From the NCBI GenBank assembly GCA_025358075.1, contig JANYKU010000174.1, forward strand, positions 1 to 33,519: 33,519 nucleotides of DNA, given 5' to 3'. A program made the translations under genes and the position numbers. Numbering within the stretch: the stretch's first letter is position 1; each line of letters opens with the position of its first letter. Below are positions 22,739 to 32,134 of this stretch, one piece after another. The DNA comes from Ilumatobacteraceae bacterium. GTDB taxonomy: Bacteria > Actinomycetota > Acidimicrobiia > Acidimicrobiales > Ilumatobacteraceae. The notes beneath the pieces were generated by a model. It did no database searches and was not told where the DNA came from. It worked only from the letters and a program-made list of their open reading frames with translations.

Positions 22739-23123
22739 CGATGCCCCCACCGATCGGCAGCACCCGCAACAGGTGATGCCACCGGCACGCCGTGCACGCT
22801 TCGACCACGTAGGCCGTCAACGGATCGGTGCGAGTGTTGAGCTTGGCCAGTTCGGCCGCGGTCGAGACGCACCGGCCATGGGACGGCAACCGCGAGCCGA
22901 ACACGTAGGTCACAAGAAACAGCCGCGCTTCGCGACAGATCGGGCAGGCCATCGACGCGGGAGTGCCGACGTTGGACGCGGCTCGAATCAATTCGGGATG
23001 CGCGTCGCACACTTGGTCTTGCCGCAGACGGCCACGATGGAACTCGTTGATGAGATGTCGGCGCGCCAATCGATGGTCGACGATCGCTCGAACCCCGCGA
23101 AATGAGTCGATCCCAAAGGCCAT
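22725..23123 (-). CDS. DUF5318-family zinc-ribbon protein
   Basis: A 132-residue protein conserved in actinobacteria (Rv0049-like). The N-terminal part has DHRLARRHLINEFHRGRL and the DVCDAHPELIRAA-type block (here QVCDAHPELIRAA). Two Cys pairs, ACPICRE and ACTACRWH, should form a zinc ribbon, with VTYVFG between them. Function is unknown; in Mycobacterium it sits close to ponA1 and rpsF, as it sits close to rpsF here. I start it at ATG 23123 (MAFGIDSFRG). An earlier GTG would add 18 residues without family similarity. Confidence 0.85.
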   Translation of the reverse strand: MAFGIDSFRGVRAIVDHRLARRHLINEFHRGRLRQDQVCDAHPELIRAASNVGTPASMACPICREARLFLVTYVFGSRLPSHGRCVSTAAELAKLNTRTDPLTAYVVEACTACRWHHLLRVLPIGGGIARTG

Positions 23124-23188
23124 CGCCGCAAGGCTAGCGAGTTGCACATCCGCCAACGCTGCGACGTGACACGGCACACTGTTGTCTT

Positions 23189-23773
23189 ATGAACATCTGG
23201 TACGGCGACAACGTGGCCGACGATGGCGAGCTGCGATTGTGCGGTGACATGGGCGGCAAGCGGGTGCTCGAGCTCGGGGTGTCGTCGACGTCGAACGCCA
23301 TCACCGCGGCAGCCGCAGGCGCAAAGGCCATCGCCCTCGATCCGTCGTCCGAGAAGATCGCCCGGCTCCGCGCCGCTGCCGAGGCCGCCGAAGTCAAGGT
23401 CGAATGCCACCACGGCGAGCTCGCCGACCTGGGAATGGCCACCAGCGGCTCGATCGACCTGGTCATCGCCGCCCACTCACTGGCCAACGTCGACGACCTG
23501 CCCAGGCTGCTGCGACAGGTGCATCGGGTGTTGAAGCTGAGTGGACCGTTCGTCGTGGCCATGCATCACCCCGTGGCAGCGATGTTCGATGGCGCCGACA
23601 CCACGGCGCGGCGGGCGTACGGCACCGATGGCATCACCTTCGGTGACCTCTACATGGCGTTCGAGCGCACCAACTTCCACATCGACACGATCTACGAGCT
23701 GACCGCCCGCCACGTTCGCGACGCGTTGACACCATCCGTGCTGGTGTTGCGGGCCCGCAAACAAGGCAACTAG
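23189..23773 (+). CDS. Class I SAM-dependent methyltransferase
   Basis: A 194-residue Rossmann-fold methyltransferase. Motif I is KRVLELGVSSTSNAITAAAAG, in which the usual GxGxG is loosened to GVSSTSN. Motif II ends in ALDPSSEKI (acidic residue for the SAM ribose), and SIDLVIAAHSLANVDDLPRL with RVLKLSGPFVVAMHHP are the motif IV and V-VI regions. The substrate is unknown; the fold is like that of ubiE/small-molecule methyltransferases. The degenerate glycine loop might weaken SAM binding. Start ATG 23189, with 65 bp to the divergent DUF5318 gene. The 3' end is 13 bp from the GGDEF/EAL gene stop. Confidence 0.87.
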   Translation: MNIWYGDNVADDGELRLCGDMGGKRVLELGVSSTSNAITAAAAGAKAIALDPSSEKIARLRAAAEAAEVKVECHHGELADLGMATSGSIDLVIAAHSLANVDDLPRLLRQVHRVLKLSGPFVVAMHHPVAAMFDGADTTARRAYGTDGITFGDLYMAFERTNFHIDTIYELTARHVRDALTPSVLVLRARKQGN

Positions 23774-23786
23774 CCCGACGCCCAGC

Positions 23787-26700
23787 TCACGCGAGCGCGT
23801 ATTCCGACTCGACCAGTTCCGCGGGTCGGGGCCGACCGAACACGTAGCCCTGGCCGTGATCGCAGCCGAGCTCGCGCAGCCGCGCCAGTTGCAACGGGGT
23901 CTCCACGCCTTCGGCGACCACGACCAACCCGAGTGAGTGGCCGAGCTTCACGACCGCCTCGACGATGGTGGTGTCTTCCTGATCGATGCCGAGCCCGCTG
24001 ACGAACGACCGGTCGACTTTGATCGCCTCGACCGGGAAGCGCTTCAAATAGGTGAGCGACGAATACCCCGTGCCGAAGTCGTCGACCGCGAGATGCAGGC
24101 CGAGGCTGCGCAACTCGCGGAGCGCGACGGTGGCGGCTTTGACATCGCTCATCAACGCGGTCTCGGTGATCTCCAACCACAACGCGTCGGCGGTCAAACC
24201 GCTCTCGGCCAGTGCCTCCGAAACCGTCCCGTGGAACGTGGCGCTCATCAACTGCCGTCCGCTGACGTTGACGGCAACGGTGAGGCCCGCAAAGCGCGGC
24301 AGCCGACTGCGCCATTGGCCGAGTTGCGAGAGCGACGAGCGCAGCACCGCTGCCCCGACTTCACCGATCAACCCGGTCTCTTCCGCCATGGGTAGGAACT
24401 GTTCGGGCCCGAGCAGACCCCGGTCGGGGTGCCGCCATCTGGCCAGCACCTCGAAGCCGATGAGGTGACCGGAGTCGAGCCTGACGATGGGTTGGTAGTA
24501 CGGCACGATCTCGTGACGCTCGAGGCCCCGGCGCAGTTCGTTGGTGGTGCGCAACGTCAGCACGGTTGCGTCGTGGGTGCCCGGCGAGAACACCTCGACG
24601 CAGTCCCGCCCGCGGGCTTTGGCTCGATACATCGCCGCGTCGGCATCGCGCAGCAGATCGGTGGTCGAGACGCCGGGACGATCAGCTACTGCAATCCCGA
24701 TGCTGGCCGTGACGTACAGCTCGGCGCCGTCGACCGTCAGCGGCTGAGCGATCTCGGCCCGAAGTCGCTCGGCGATCTCGACCGGCGAGATCGTCGCGCC
24801 GACATCGCGCAACATCACGATGAACTCGTCGCCGCCGAACCGGCTGAGCATGTCTCGGTCGCGCACGACTGCCCGCAACCGTTCGCTCATCCCGCGCAGC
24901 AACTCGTCGCCGACGCCGTGGCCCAGGCTGTCGTTGATCACCTTGAAGTTGTCGAGGTCGATGAACATCACTGCCACGGCACCGGGTTGGCTGGTCTCGA
25001 GGAACCGAGCGAGCTGGTCGAGGAACCGGAAGCGGTTGGGTAGGCGGGTCAATTCGTCGTGCGTCGCCGCCCATTCCAGTCGCTCCGCACTGTGGCGCTG
25101 CTCGGTGATGTCTTCGATGTGCGTGATCGACAGGTTGCTACCCTCGCCCTCATCCATGACGCTCACCCACGTGCGCGCCCACATCACGCTCTGGTCGCGG
25201 CGGATGTATCGACGCTCCATGTGGTACGAGTCGGCGGCGATGGCGACGGTGTGTGTCTCGCCGCGCTCCCAGTCATCGGGATGGGCGATCGACTGCATGC
25301 TTCGACCGATCAACTCCTGGCGCGAGTAGCCGAGCATCGTCGCCAGCGAATCGTTGACGTCGATGAGGATGTCGTTGTCGGCAAGCGACAACGACATGCC
25401 GGTCGGCGCGCCGTGGAACGCCAACCTGAATCGCTCCTGAGCGAGATCGAGGTCGTGCGCCTCGCGCAGACGAGCAGTCACATCGCGCAACGTCACCACG
25501 ACGCGTTCGGGATCGCGGATCGGGACGTGAACATCGACCTCGAGCAAGATCTCGGTGCCGTCGGGATGGTCGAACGGGAAGACCGGGCTGACGATGGCTT
25601 CGCCGTCGCGCAGCTTGTTCCATGCTGCGACCAGCATCGGCTGGTCTGCCGGCCGGACGAACGACGTGAACGTCTTGTGCAGCACCTCGGCGTGCGAACG
25701 GCCCGTGGTTTCCATGGCCAGCTTGTTGGCTTCGACGACCCGACCCTGGCCGTCGAGCACGATGACCGAATCCGGGAGGTCGTCGAGTAGCGCTCGCAAC
25801 TCCGCTTCCGTGTGTCGCAGGTTGGCGATGTTGTCCTCCAGCCGCACCGACAACGTCGAGGAGTGGTACCAGGTAGCCGTTTGGACGACGATGATCATGA
25901 ACCCGGTCACCACCGCGATCACGACCGTGACGGTCGTGGCTCCGTCGCTGCGGATCATGTAGCGCCAGGCCGCCAGCCACACTGCGATCGAGGCCGGCAG
26001 GTGGACGACCAGGATCCTCGTCAACGTCGGACGCGTGTACTGAACTTTTCGCGAGCTCGACATCCCGGCGGCCATGCCGATCACGACGAAGCCGAGTGCC
26101 CAGGTTGGGAACGAAACTGCGTACGACACGTTCGACGTCGAACCGACCGTCGACGAATAGGCGATGTCGGCAACGGTGATGAGCACCGCACCGATGAACA
26201 AACAGATCCGCCCCGGCGATCGGCCGATCAGCAGCAACAGGCCGAGCATCGAGGCGATCACGATGTCGCTGAGCGGATAGATCAGCATGGCCAATTGCGC
26301 AGGAAGCGTGAAGCGTGCCGGGTCTCCTACGCCCTCACGGATGATCGTCTCCCAGGCGACGAAGCTCAGCGCGACAGCGAGGACGGCGGAATCGACTGCG
26401 AAGATGATGCGCGTCGATCGCTCGAACGGCCTGGTGTGCACCCAGACCGCGCCGATTGCCGCGATCGCCCACAGCAAGTAGCCGGCATCGGCGACCGACG
26501 GCCACGTCGTGGAATCGATCAGCGTGATCTGAACGATCCACAACAGTTGTCCCGTCGCCCACCCGAACGCGCCGATGGCGAGGAGGAGCCACTCGGTACG
26601 GCGGTCGGCGCGATATCGACGGAGCAGCAAGAACCCACTCCAGGCGGGCACGAGGATCAGCGCGCTGCTCGAAACCGCCCCCCACGACTCGACGTTGAGA

Positions 26701-26846
26701 CCGTGCAAGCCGATCTCGATCAGCGTGACGCCGATGATCAGCGCCAGGCCACCGAGTCCATACTTGATCGCCGCGCTGCGCGGGGGCGTGAAGGAAACAC
26801 CCAACGGCCCACGTTGTTCGTCCAAGTCTTGTGCCCGATCGCTCAC
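23787..26846 (-). CDS. Membrane-bound PAS-PAS-GGDEF-EAL protein (c-di-GMP turnover)
   Basis: A protein of 1019 residues. The N-terminal third (about 27-325) has eight to ten membrane helices without a known sensor name. Two PAS domains follow (about 340-450, DDLPDSVIVLDGQGRVVEAN; about 468-590, FRLAFHGAPTGMSLS). The GGDEF domain is intact: RFGGDEF (near 670), preceded by an RDRD inhibitory site five residues before it. The EAL domain has FEVLARW (EVL variant, Glu kept), NVSGRQL, EITETALM, DDFGTGYSSL, KVDRSFV and AEGVET. All key residues for both cyclase and phosphodiesterase are present, so it may be bifunctional. I start it at GTG 26846, with GGGA 8 nt upstream; longer frames overlap pcnA. 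It lies 31 bp downstream of pcnA. Confidence 0.94.
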   Translation of the reverse strand: MSDRAQDLDEQRGPLGVSFTPPRSAAIKYGLGGLALIIGVTLIEIGLHGLNVESWGAVSSSALILVPAWSGFLLLRRYRADRRTEWLLLAIGAFGWATGQLLWIVQITLIDSTTWPSVADAGYLLWAIAAIGAVWVHTRPFERSTRIIFAVDSAVLAVALSFVAWETIIREGVGDPARFTLPAQLAMLIYPLSDIVIASMLGLLLLIGRSPGRICLFIGAVLITVADIAYSSTVGSTSNVSYAVSFPTWALGFVVIGMAAGMSSSRKVQYTRPTLTRILVVHLPASIAVWLAAWRYMIRSDGATTVTVVIAVVTGFMIIVVQTATWYHSSTLSVRLEDNIANLRHTEAELRALLDDLPDSVIVLDGQGRVVEANKLAMETTGRSHAEVLHKTFTSFVRPADQPMLVAAWNKLRDGEAIVSPVFPFDHPDGTEILLEVDVHVPIRDPERVVVTLRDVTARLREAHDLDLAQERFRLAFHGAPTGMSLSLADNDILIDVNDSLATMLGYSRQELIGRSMQSIAHPDDWERGETHTVAIAADSYHMERRYIRRDQSVMWARTWVSVMDEGEGSNLSITHIEDITEQRHSAERLEWAATHDELTRLPNRFRFLDQLARFLETSQPGAVAVMFIDLDNFKVINDSLGHGVGDELLRGMSERLRAVVRDRDMLSRFGGDEFIVMLRDVGATISPVEIAERLRAEIAQPLTVDGAELYVTASIGIAVADRPGVSTTDLLRDADAAMYRAKARGRDCVEVFSPGTHDATVLTLRTTNELRRGLERHEIVPYYQPIVRLDSGHLIGFEVLARWRHPDRGLLGPEQFLPMAEETGLIGEVGAAVLRSSLSQLGQWRSRLPRFAGLTVAVNVSGRQLMSATFHGTVSEALAESGLTADALWLEITETALMSDVKAATVALRELRSLGLHLAVDDFGTGYSSLTYLKRFPVEAIKVDRSFVSGLGIDQEDTTIVEAVVKLGHSLGLVVVAEGVETPLQLARLRELGCDHGQGYVFGRPRPAELVESEYALA

Positions 26847-26877
26847 GACGTCCCTGTCACTCCCGCGCCGGATTCTA

Positions 26878-28287
26878 TCACCGCCCTTCGTGGTCGGACC
26901 GCCACTGATCGAGCCGCCGATGAATTTCGGCATCGCCGACAAGCCCCTCCTCGAGGCGGATTTCGAGCAGGAACGCCAGTGCCTTGCCGACCTGCGGACC
27001 GGGGCCGACACCGAGCAGCTTCATCACCTCGTTGCCGTCGAGCTCGGGCCGAATCGAGGCCAGTTCTTCGCGCAACGAGAGCTCGGCGATGCGCTCCTCG
27101 AGCTCGTCCATCCGCTTCGCCAGCGTCGCCGCTTTGCGCTCGTTGCGAGTGGTGCAGTCGCAGCGCGTCAACACGTTGAGCTCACCGAGCAGCGGCCCGG
27201 CGTCGCGCACATAGCGCCTCACCGCGGAGTCGGTCCAACCCATTTGATAGGTGTGGAATCGCAGATGCAGCGCGACGAGCTCGGTGATTGCTTCGACGTC
27301 GTCGTTCGAGTAACGCAACGCGGTCAGTCGCTTGCGGGTCATCCGCGCACCCACCGCGTCGTGATGGTGAAAGGTGATGCCTTTCCCCTTCTGCACGCCG
27401 CGTGTCTGCGGCTTGCCGACGTCATGCAACAACGCGGCCAGGCGCGTACGCCTGAAGTCGAAGTCGCGGTGCAGATCCGGGCGAACGTTCTCGACGACCG
27501 CCAGCGTGTGGGTCAACACATCCTTGTGTCGATGGATCGGATCCTGCTCGAGGCGCATCGCCGGCAACTCGGGCAAGAAGTCGTCGGCCAGTCCGGTCTC
27601 GATCACGAACCACAATCCGGCGCTCGGATGGTCGACGGTGATGAGCTTGTCGAGCTCGTCGCGAATGCGTTCGGCAGACACGATCGACAAGCGGGCGTGC
27701 ATCGCGGTGACTGCCGCTGTCAGCTCGGCGACCGGCTGCAGCTGGTAGCGGGCGATGAACCGAGCGGCGCGCAGCATGCGCAACGGATCGTCACTGAACG
27801 ACACCTCCGCGGACAGTGGTGTGCGCAGCGTTCGTGCCACCAAGTCGGCGGCGCCACCGAATGGGTCGACGAGCAACGGTGTCGGAGTCGTGAGCTCGAG
27901 CGCCATCGCGTTGATCGTGAAATCGCGCCGGGAGAGATCGATTTCGATCTCGTCGGCGAACTCGACATGTGGCTTTCGCGAGTCGTCGTTGTAAGCCTCG
28001 GCACGATGCGTTGTGATCTCGTACGTGCGCCCGTTCTTCTTGGCGCCGATCGTGCCGAAGCGCTCGCCCTGCGTCCAGATCGCATCCGCCCAACCTTCGA
28101 GACAAGCTTTGATCTGCGGGGGGCGCGCCGACGTGGTGGCGTCGAAGTCGTAATCGTCGCGGTCGTGAGCGATCAGCAGATCGCGGACCGTTCCACCGAC
28201 CAGGTACAGACGATGACCAGCTGCGGCAAACCGCTCAGTGAGTGGGGTGAGCTCGTCGAGGATCGGACTGAAACGATCCGGGATCAC
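26878..28287 (-). CDS. pcnA: CCA tRNA nucleotidyltransferase with HD domain
   Basis: A 469-residue class II tRNA nucleotidyltransferase. The head has LVGGTVRDLLI and the catalytic DxD in DDYDFDATT, then RRDFTINAMAL, DPLRMLRAARFIARY and the ERIRDELDKL helix. The middle has an HD phosphohydrolase motif, LAALLHDVGKP, with HHHDAVGARM. The tail (VMKLLGVGPGPQVGKALAFL) completes the family. It adds or repairs the 3' CCA of tRNAs. The GTG start at 28287 overlaps the stop of the deacetylase gene (GTGA), indicating coupling; an upstream frame is the deacetylase in another frame. pcnA near a DUF6049-type gene is a known actinobacterial arrangement near oriC. Confidence 0.96.
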   Translation of the reverse strand: MIPDRFSPILDELTPLTERFAAAGHRLYLVGGTVRDLLIAHDRDDYDFDATTSARPPQIKACLEGWADAIWTQGERFGTIGAKKNGRTYEITTHRAEAYNDDSRKPHVEFADEIEIDLSRRDFTINAMALELTTPTPLLVDPFGGAADLVARTLRTPLSAEVSFSDDPLRMLRAARFIARYQLQPVAELTAAVTAMHARLSIVSAERIRDELDKLITVDHPSAGLWFVIETGLADDFLPELPAMRLEQDPIHRHKDVLTHTLAVVENVRPDLHRDFDFRRTRLAALLHDVGKPQTRGVQKGKGITFHHHDAVGARMTRKRLTALRYSNDDVEAITELVALHLRFHTYQMGWTDSAVRRYVRDAGPLLGELNVLTRCDCTTRNERKAATLAKRMDELEERIAELSLREELASIRPELDGNEVMKLLGVGPGPQVGKALAFLLEIRLEEGLVGDAEIHRRLDQWRSDHEGR

Positions 28288-29330
28288 AACCAGCCCTGCT
28301 GGTGCCAGTGGCGGGCCACTGCGTCGACAGCGTCGAAGCCCGGGCCCGCCGATGTCGGACCCTCCGCATCGCCAGATGACCGGATCCCTCTCGCGGCCGC
28401 CGACCCGGTCAGCCCGGCCAGCTGACGCATGACCTCCGCCGAGCAACTGGTCAACGCATCGAGGTCGTATCCACCTTCGAGCATCACCAGCCGGCGGCCG
28501 GCGGGCACGAGCGCGAGCACGCGAGCGGTCAGGGGACCGTAGTCACCCGCGGCGAGCCCCATGTCGGTCAGCGGGTCGTCGCGGTGGGCATCGAAGCCTG
28601 CAGAGACGATGACCCACGTCGGGGCGAATCGCTCCGCCACGGGCGCGACGATCTCGTCGAACGCACGCAGGTAGATATCCCCGGTTGCTCCGGCCGGAAG
28701 CGGGATGTTGAGCGTCGTGCCCGCCCCGGCGTCGATGCCCGTTTCCTGGACTCGACCGGTTCCGGGGTACAGCGGCCATTGGTGGTAGCTGACGAACAAC
28801 ACTCGCGGGTCGCCGTAGAACACCGCCTGCGTGCCATTGCCGTGATGCGCGTCGTAGTCGAGCACCATGACCCGTTCGCCTTCGTCGGCCAGCGAAGCGG
28901 CGACGACCGCGACGTTGGAGATCATGCAGAAGCCCATCGACTCGGTGGCGGAAGCGTGGTGTCCGGGAGGGCGAACGGCACAGAACGCTGCGTCACCATG
29001 GCCGGCGCGCAACGCCGTGACTGCCGTGAGCCCGGCGCCGGCGGCGAGCCTGGCAGCGTCGAAGCTCCCGGGGCTGGCGTACGTGTCGGGGTCGAGACGG
29101 CCGCCGCCAGCGGTACACATGGTCTCCATCCGTTCGAGGTACCACGACGGATGGACTCGTTCGAGGTCGACGCGCTCGGCAGCCCGGGGCTCGAGCGGAG
29201 TGATGGCATCGCCGAGGTCGGCGCGGCGAACTCCCTCGAGGACCGCGTCGAGTCGCTCGGGGCGCTCGGGATGGCGCGGGCCGGCGAGGTGTTCGAGGTA
29301 TGCCGAATGGGTGGCGAACAGCACGGTCAC
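28284..29330 (-). CDS. Histone-deacetylase-family (AcuC-like) protein
   Basis: A 348-residue zinc-dependent deacetylase of the HDAC/AcuC superfamily. Core motifs are RHPERPERLDAV, VRPPGHHAS (catalytic His pair), MVLDYDAHHGNGT (zinc Asp and His), and VSAGFDAHRDDPLTDMG (second zinc Asp), then LEGGYDL. Members remove acetyl groups from protein Lys, polyamines or small molecules. The GTG start at 29330 faces an acetyltransferase gene 51 bp away, and the 3' end overlaps pcnA by 4 bp (GTGA). The divergent acetyltransferase recalls the acuA/acuC pair of Bacillus, which controls acetyl-CoA synthetase. Substrate here is unknown. Confidence 0.95.
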   Translation of the reverse strand: MTVLFATHSAYLEHLAGPRHPERPERLDAVLEGVRRADLGDAITPLEPRAAERVDLERVHPSWYLERMETMCTAGGGRLDPDTYASPGSFDAARLAAGAGLTAVTALRAGHGDAAFCAVRPPGHHASATESMGFCMISNVAVVAASLADEGERVMVLDYDAHHGNGTQAVFYGDPRVLFVSYHQWPLYPGTGRVQETGIDAGAGTTLNIPLPAGATGDIYLRAFDEIVAPVAERFAPTWVIVSAGFDAHRDDPLTDMGLAAGDYGPLTARVLALVPAGRRLVMLEGGYDLDALTSCSAEVMRQLAGLTGSAAARGIRSSGDAEGPTSAGPGFDAVDAVARHWHQQGWL

Positions 29331-29367
29331 GCCGATCGACGCTACCTCCCCCTGGTCGACTCGGAGC

Positions 29368-29373
29368 TACCGT
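29368..29373 (+). promoter_or_regulatory. -10 element of the GNAT operon
   Basis: TACCGT ends 8 nt before GTG 29382, so transcription would start within a base or two of the start codon. No Shine-Dalgarno is present. It fits the leaderless pattern seen at other genes of this window. Confidence 0.35.
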
Positions 29374-29381
29374 TTCAGTTC

Positions 29382-30110
29382 GTGAAGCCTGCGATGCAGC
29401 ACCTCCCTGCCGCGCCGCTGATCTTGCGCGCCGGCGGAGTCGTCGCTCGTGTGCGACCGTGGGCATTCGAGCCGAACGTTGCCCATCTGGTTCTCTACAA
29501 CCAGAGCAGGCTGCCTGCCCCGTCCGACATCACTGCGTGGATCCGCGAGCTGCAACTCGCCGGCTACGACACGATTCGCAGCGGTGCCCTCGGAGTGCAA
29601 GCGGGCGCCCGCTTCGAGCGTCTCGGATTCGAGGCAATCCAGAGCCTGGTTCTTCTCGAGCACACCTCGGTCGGCTCTGTGGCCACTACATCCGCCGCCT
29701 CGAGTCGGCTGGCTGTCGACGACGACCTCGAGGCCAGCCGCATCGACGTTGCCGCGTTCGGCCCCGGATGGTGCATCGATCGCATCGGTATCGGCGACGT
29801 ACGCTCGGCGACGCCTCGCCATCGGGCCCGGATCATGCGCGCCGATGGCGAACTGGTCGCCTACGCCATCTCCGGTCGCGATGGCAAAAACGCGTACATC
29901 CAACGACTCGCCGTGTCACCCGCGCATCAACATCAAGGTCACGGCGCGGCCCTCGTCGGCGACTCGTTGCGATGGATGGCCCGGTGGCGGGTCCAGCGGG
30001 CCCTGGTCAACACCCACGTCGGCAACGACGCCGCGCTCGCCCTGTACCACCGCTTCGGGTTCACCGATCTCGCCGACCGGTTGCACGTCTACGAACGGCG
30101 GATCGAGTGA
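29382..30110 (+). CDS. GNAT N-acetyltransferase, apparently a double domain
   Basis: A 242-residue protein. The C-terminal half is a full GNAT domain: GELVAYAISGRDGKNAYIQR then LAVSPAHQHQGHGAALVGDS with the acetyl-CoA loop QGHGAA, and NDAALALYHRFGFTD at the end. The N-terminal half repeats the pattern in part (ARFERLGFEAIQSLVLLE resembles the GNAT tail), so it is probably a degenerate first domain, as in RimI- and MshD-like proteins. I start it at GTG 29382 (VKPAMQHLPAAP); an earlier start would run into the deacetylase region. It overlaps the next gene by 4 bp (GTGA). Substrate is unknown. It diverges from an AcuC-like deacetylase. Confidence 0.85.
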   Translation: MKPAMQHLPAAPLILRAGGVVARVRPWAFEPNVAHLVLYNQSRLPAPSDITAWIRELQLAGYDTIRSGALGVQAGARFERLGFEAIQSLVLLEHTSVGSVATTSAASSRLAVDDDLEASRIDVAAFGPGWCIDRIGIGDVRSATPRHRARIMRADGELVAYAISGRDGKNAYIQRLAVSPAHQHQGHGAALVGDSLRWMARWRVQRALVNTHVGNDAALALYHRFGFTDLADRLHVYERRIE

Positions 30111-32134
30111 CACCACGTCAGGGACTGCTCGCCCTGTTCGGCCTCATCTGCACCTCACTCATCGTCTGGCAGCCACTGACGGTCGAGGCCGCCCAGAGTG
30201 ACCTGCAACTGATCACGCAGAGCTTCAACGTCGCGGCCGACGGTTCGTTGACGGCCACCCTTGCTCTGCCTGCGACCCTCGCCCGCACCGATCTGGCAAC
30301 CGTCTCCATCGTGGTCACCGTGTACCCGAGAGTGAACGATCGGGAGTCGGTCAACAGGATGATCGGGCCGCCGATCAACTTGCCGCTGCCGGACGACGTC
30401 GTCACCATCTCACCCGGCTGTTGTGCCGGGTCCCAACGCGGCCAGTTCACCGTGTCCGTTCCGTTAGAAGTCGACGGAGCGCGGCCCGACGCGCTCAACG
30501 TCCCCAACGCCGGCCTGTACCCGGTGACCTTCGCGGTGCAGCGCGACGGCAGGGTGATCTCCCAGGTCCTGAGCTTCGTGAACCGGCTGCCGGCCGCCGG
30601 CGAAAAGCTCAACCTCGACCCGATGCCGATCGCGATGGCGATCGGCACCCACAGCGCCGTGCACCTCGACAGCAAAGCCACCATCAGCGTCGACTCGACA
30701 ACGGTCGCCGAGATGACGTCGCTTGCCGACACGTTGGACGTGCTCACTGCCAACAAGTTCCCGGCGACGGTTCGCGTCGCGCCCGCCGTGCTGAACGGCC
30801 TTCAAGAGCTCAACTCCGGTCTGTTCGATCGATTGATCGCTGCGCTGCAACTCCATCGGGTCGTCGCCGAGCCGCAATGGCCGATCGACCCATCGGCTGC
30901 CGCGGCGGCGAAGCAGGATCTGCTCTATGCGTCGTGGCTACGCGACGGCGAGGACCGCTTCGCCGGGCTCGGTCTCGGCTCATCCGTGGTCAGTTCCGCG
31001 TCGATCCTCGTCGATGGGCCGATCGGCGCCGACGGCGCGGCGTTGCGCCGACTCGGCGGCGCGCAGCTGATGGTGATGACGCCGAAGATCTATGACGGGC
31101 TGAAGGGAACCATCCTGATCTACAGCGACAACAAGGGCGAACTGGTTCCCGCCGACCTTCCCAACGGAGCCGTCCTCGACACCGCGGTCGTCGACCACCA
31201 CATCTCGGATCTGCTCGTCCATCCTCTGGCCACACCGGAGCTCACCAGGATCTACGCCGTCGCCGGCCTGCTGGCGCTCCGACAAAGCATCCTGATCTCC
31301 GGTGAAAGCGCGCAACGCCACGCAGTCGTGATCGGCACACCGGATCTCGGCGTGCCCAATGCCTCGTTGCTCGGCTCGATCACGGCGTTGATCGCCGATA
31401 CGCCGGGGCTTGCTGCCGCGACCCTTGACGATGTCGCCCTGCGCACTGACCGGCTGCTTCTCAACGGCGAGGAGCAGCCGGTCACCCTGCCATCCAGCAA
31501 CGGCGCGGCGCTCGCCACCCGGATCTTCACCCAGGCGGCGGTGAACAACGAGATCGACGCCGTCGCCTCGATGCTGCCGAACGACAGCGACAAGCCGAAG
31601 GGGTGGCGCGACCTCGCCAACTTGTTGCCCACCACCGCGCTCGATGACGCCGCCGCGGAGGCAATGGTCACCAACATCCGCGCCGAGCTCGCCTCGATCC
31701 GCGACGCCGTGCAGATCCCGACGGCCTACACGATCAACCTGCCCGGCAAGCGCAGCACCGTTCGTGTTCGCTTCGTCAACACCTCCGACACACCGTTGAA
31801 GATCAAGGTTCGCTTGTCGTCACCCTCGGGCAAGCTGGTGTTCACCAACAACGACCAGCCCGTGCTGCTCGAACCCGGAGTTCCCCTTCCGATCCCGATC
31901 CCCGTCGAGGCACGCTCGAACGGCACGTCGGGGGTGTCGCTCGACGTGTTCACTCCCAACGACGTTCCCATCGGTTCCACCGTGCCGCTCAAGTTCCGTG
32001 TGAACGCACTTGGGGTCGGCAACGTGTTGACCGCGGTGTTGTTCGGATTGGTGCTGCTGTGGTGGCTCGAACACTTCCGGGCGACGAGGAAAAAGCGCCG
32101 CACCCGTACGCCAGCTACCCTCCCTGAATCGTGA
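30107..32134 (+). CDS. Secreted, C-terminally anchored DUF6049-like protein (Rv3909 type)
   Basis: A 675-residue protein. Residues 1-29 are a signal peptide (MTPRQGLLALFGLICTSLIV then a cleavage site near VEAA). The extracytoplasmic part is mostly beta/mixed, without an enzymatic motif; VTVYPRVNDRESVN and the C-terminal NTSDTPLKIKVRLSSPSGKL segment, an immunoglobulin-like strand set, stand out. A single membrane helix (NVLTAVLFGLVLLWWLEHF) with a basic tail closes it. This architecture and its position beside pcnA match the Rv3909/DUF6049 family of actinobacteria, which is next to murJ. The start GTG 30107 overlaps the GNAT stop (GTGA). No murJ is seen in this window. An envelope-assembly role is inferred from context only. 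Confidence 0.82.
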   Translation: MTPRQGLLALFGLICTSLIVWQPLTVEAAQSDLQLITQSFNVAADGSLTATLALPATLARTDLATVSIVVTVYPRVNDRESVNRMIGPPINLPLPDDVVTISPGCCAGSQRGQFTVSVPLEVDGARPDALNVPNAGLYPVTFAVQRDGRVISQVLSFVNRLPAAGEKLNLDPMPIAMAIGTHSAVHLDSKATISVDSTTVAEMTSLADTLDVLTANKFPATVRVAPAVLNGLQELNSGLFDRLIAALQLHRVVAEPQWPIDPSAAAAAKQDLLYASWLRDGEDRFAGLGLGSSVVSSASILVDGPIGADGAALRRLGGAQLMVMTPKIYDGLKGTILIYSDNKGELVPADLPNGAVLDTAVVDHHISDLLVHPLATPELTRIYAVAGLLALRQSILISGESAQRHAVVIGTPDLGVPNASLLGSITALIADTPGLAAATLDDVALRTDRLLLNGEEQPVTLPSSNGAALATRIFTQAAVNNEIDAVASMLPNDSDKPKGWRDLANLLPTTALDDAAAEAMVTNIRAELASIRDAVQIPTAYTINLPGKRSTVRVRFVNTSDTPLKIKVRLSSPSGKLVFTNNDQPVLLEPGVPLPIPIPVEARSNGTSGVSLDVFTPNDVPIGSTVPLKFRVNALGVGNVLTAVLFGLVLLWWLEHFRATRKKRRTRTPATLPES

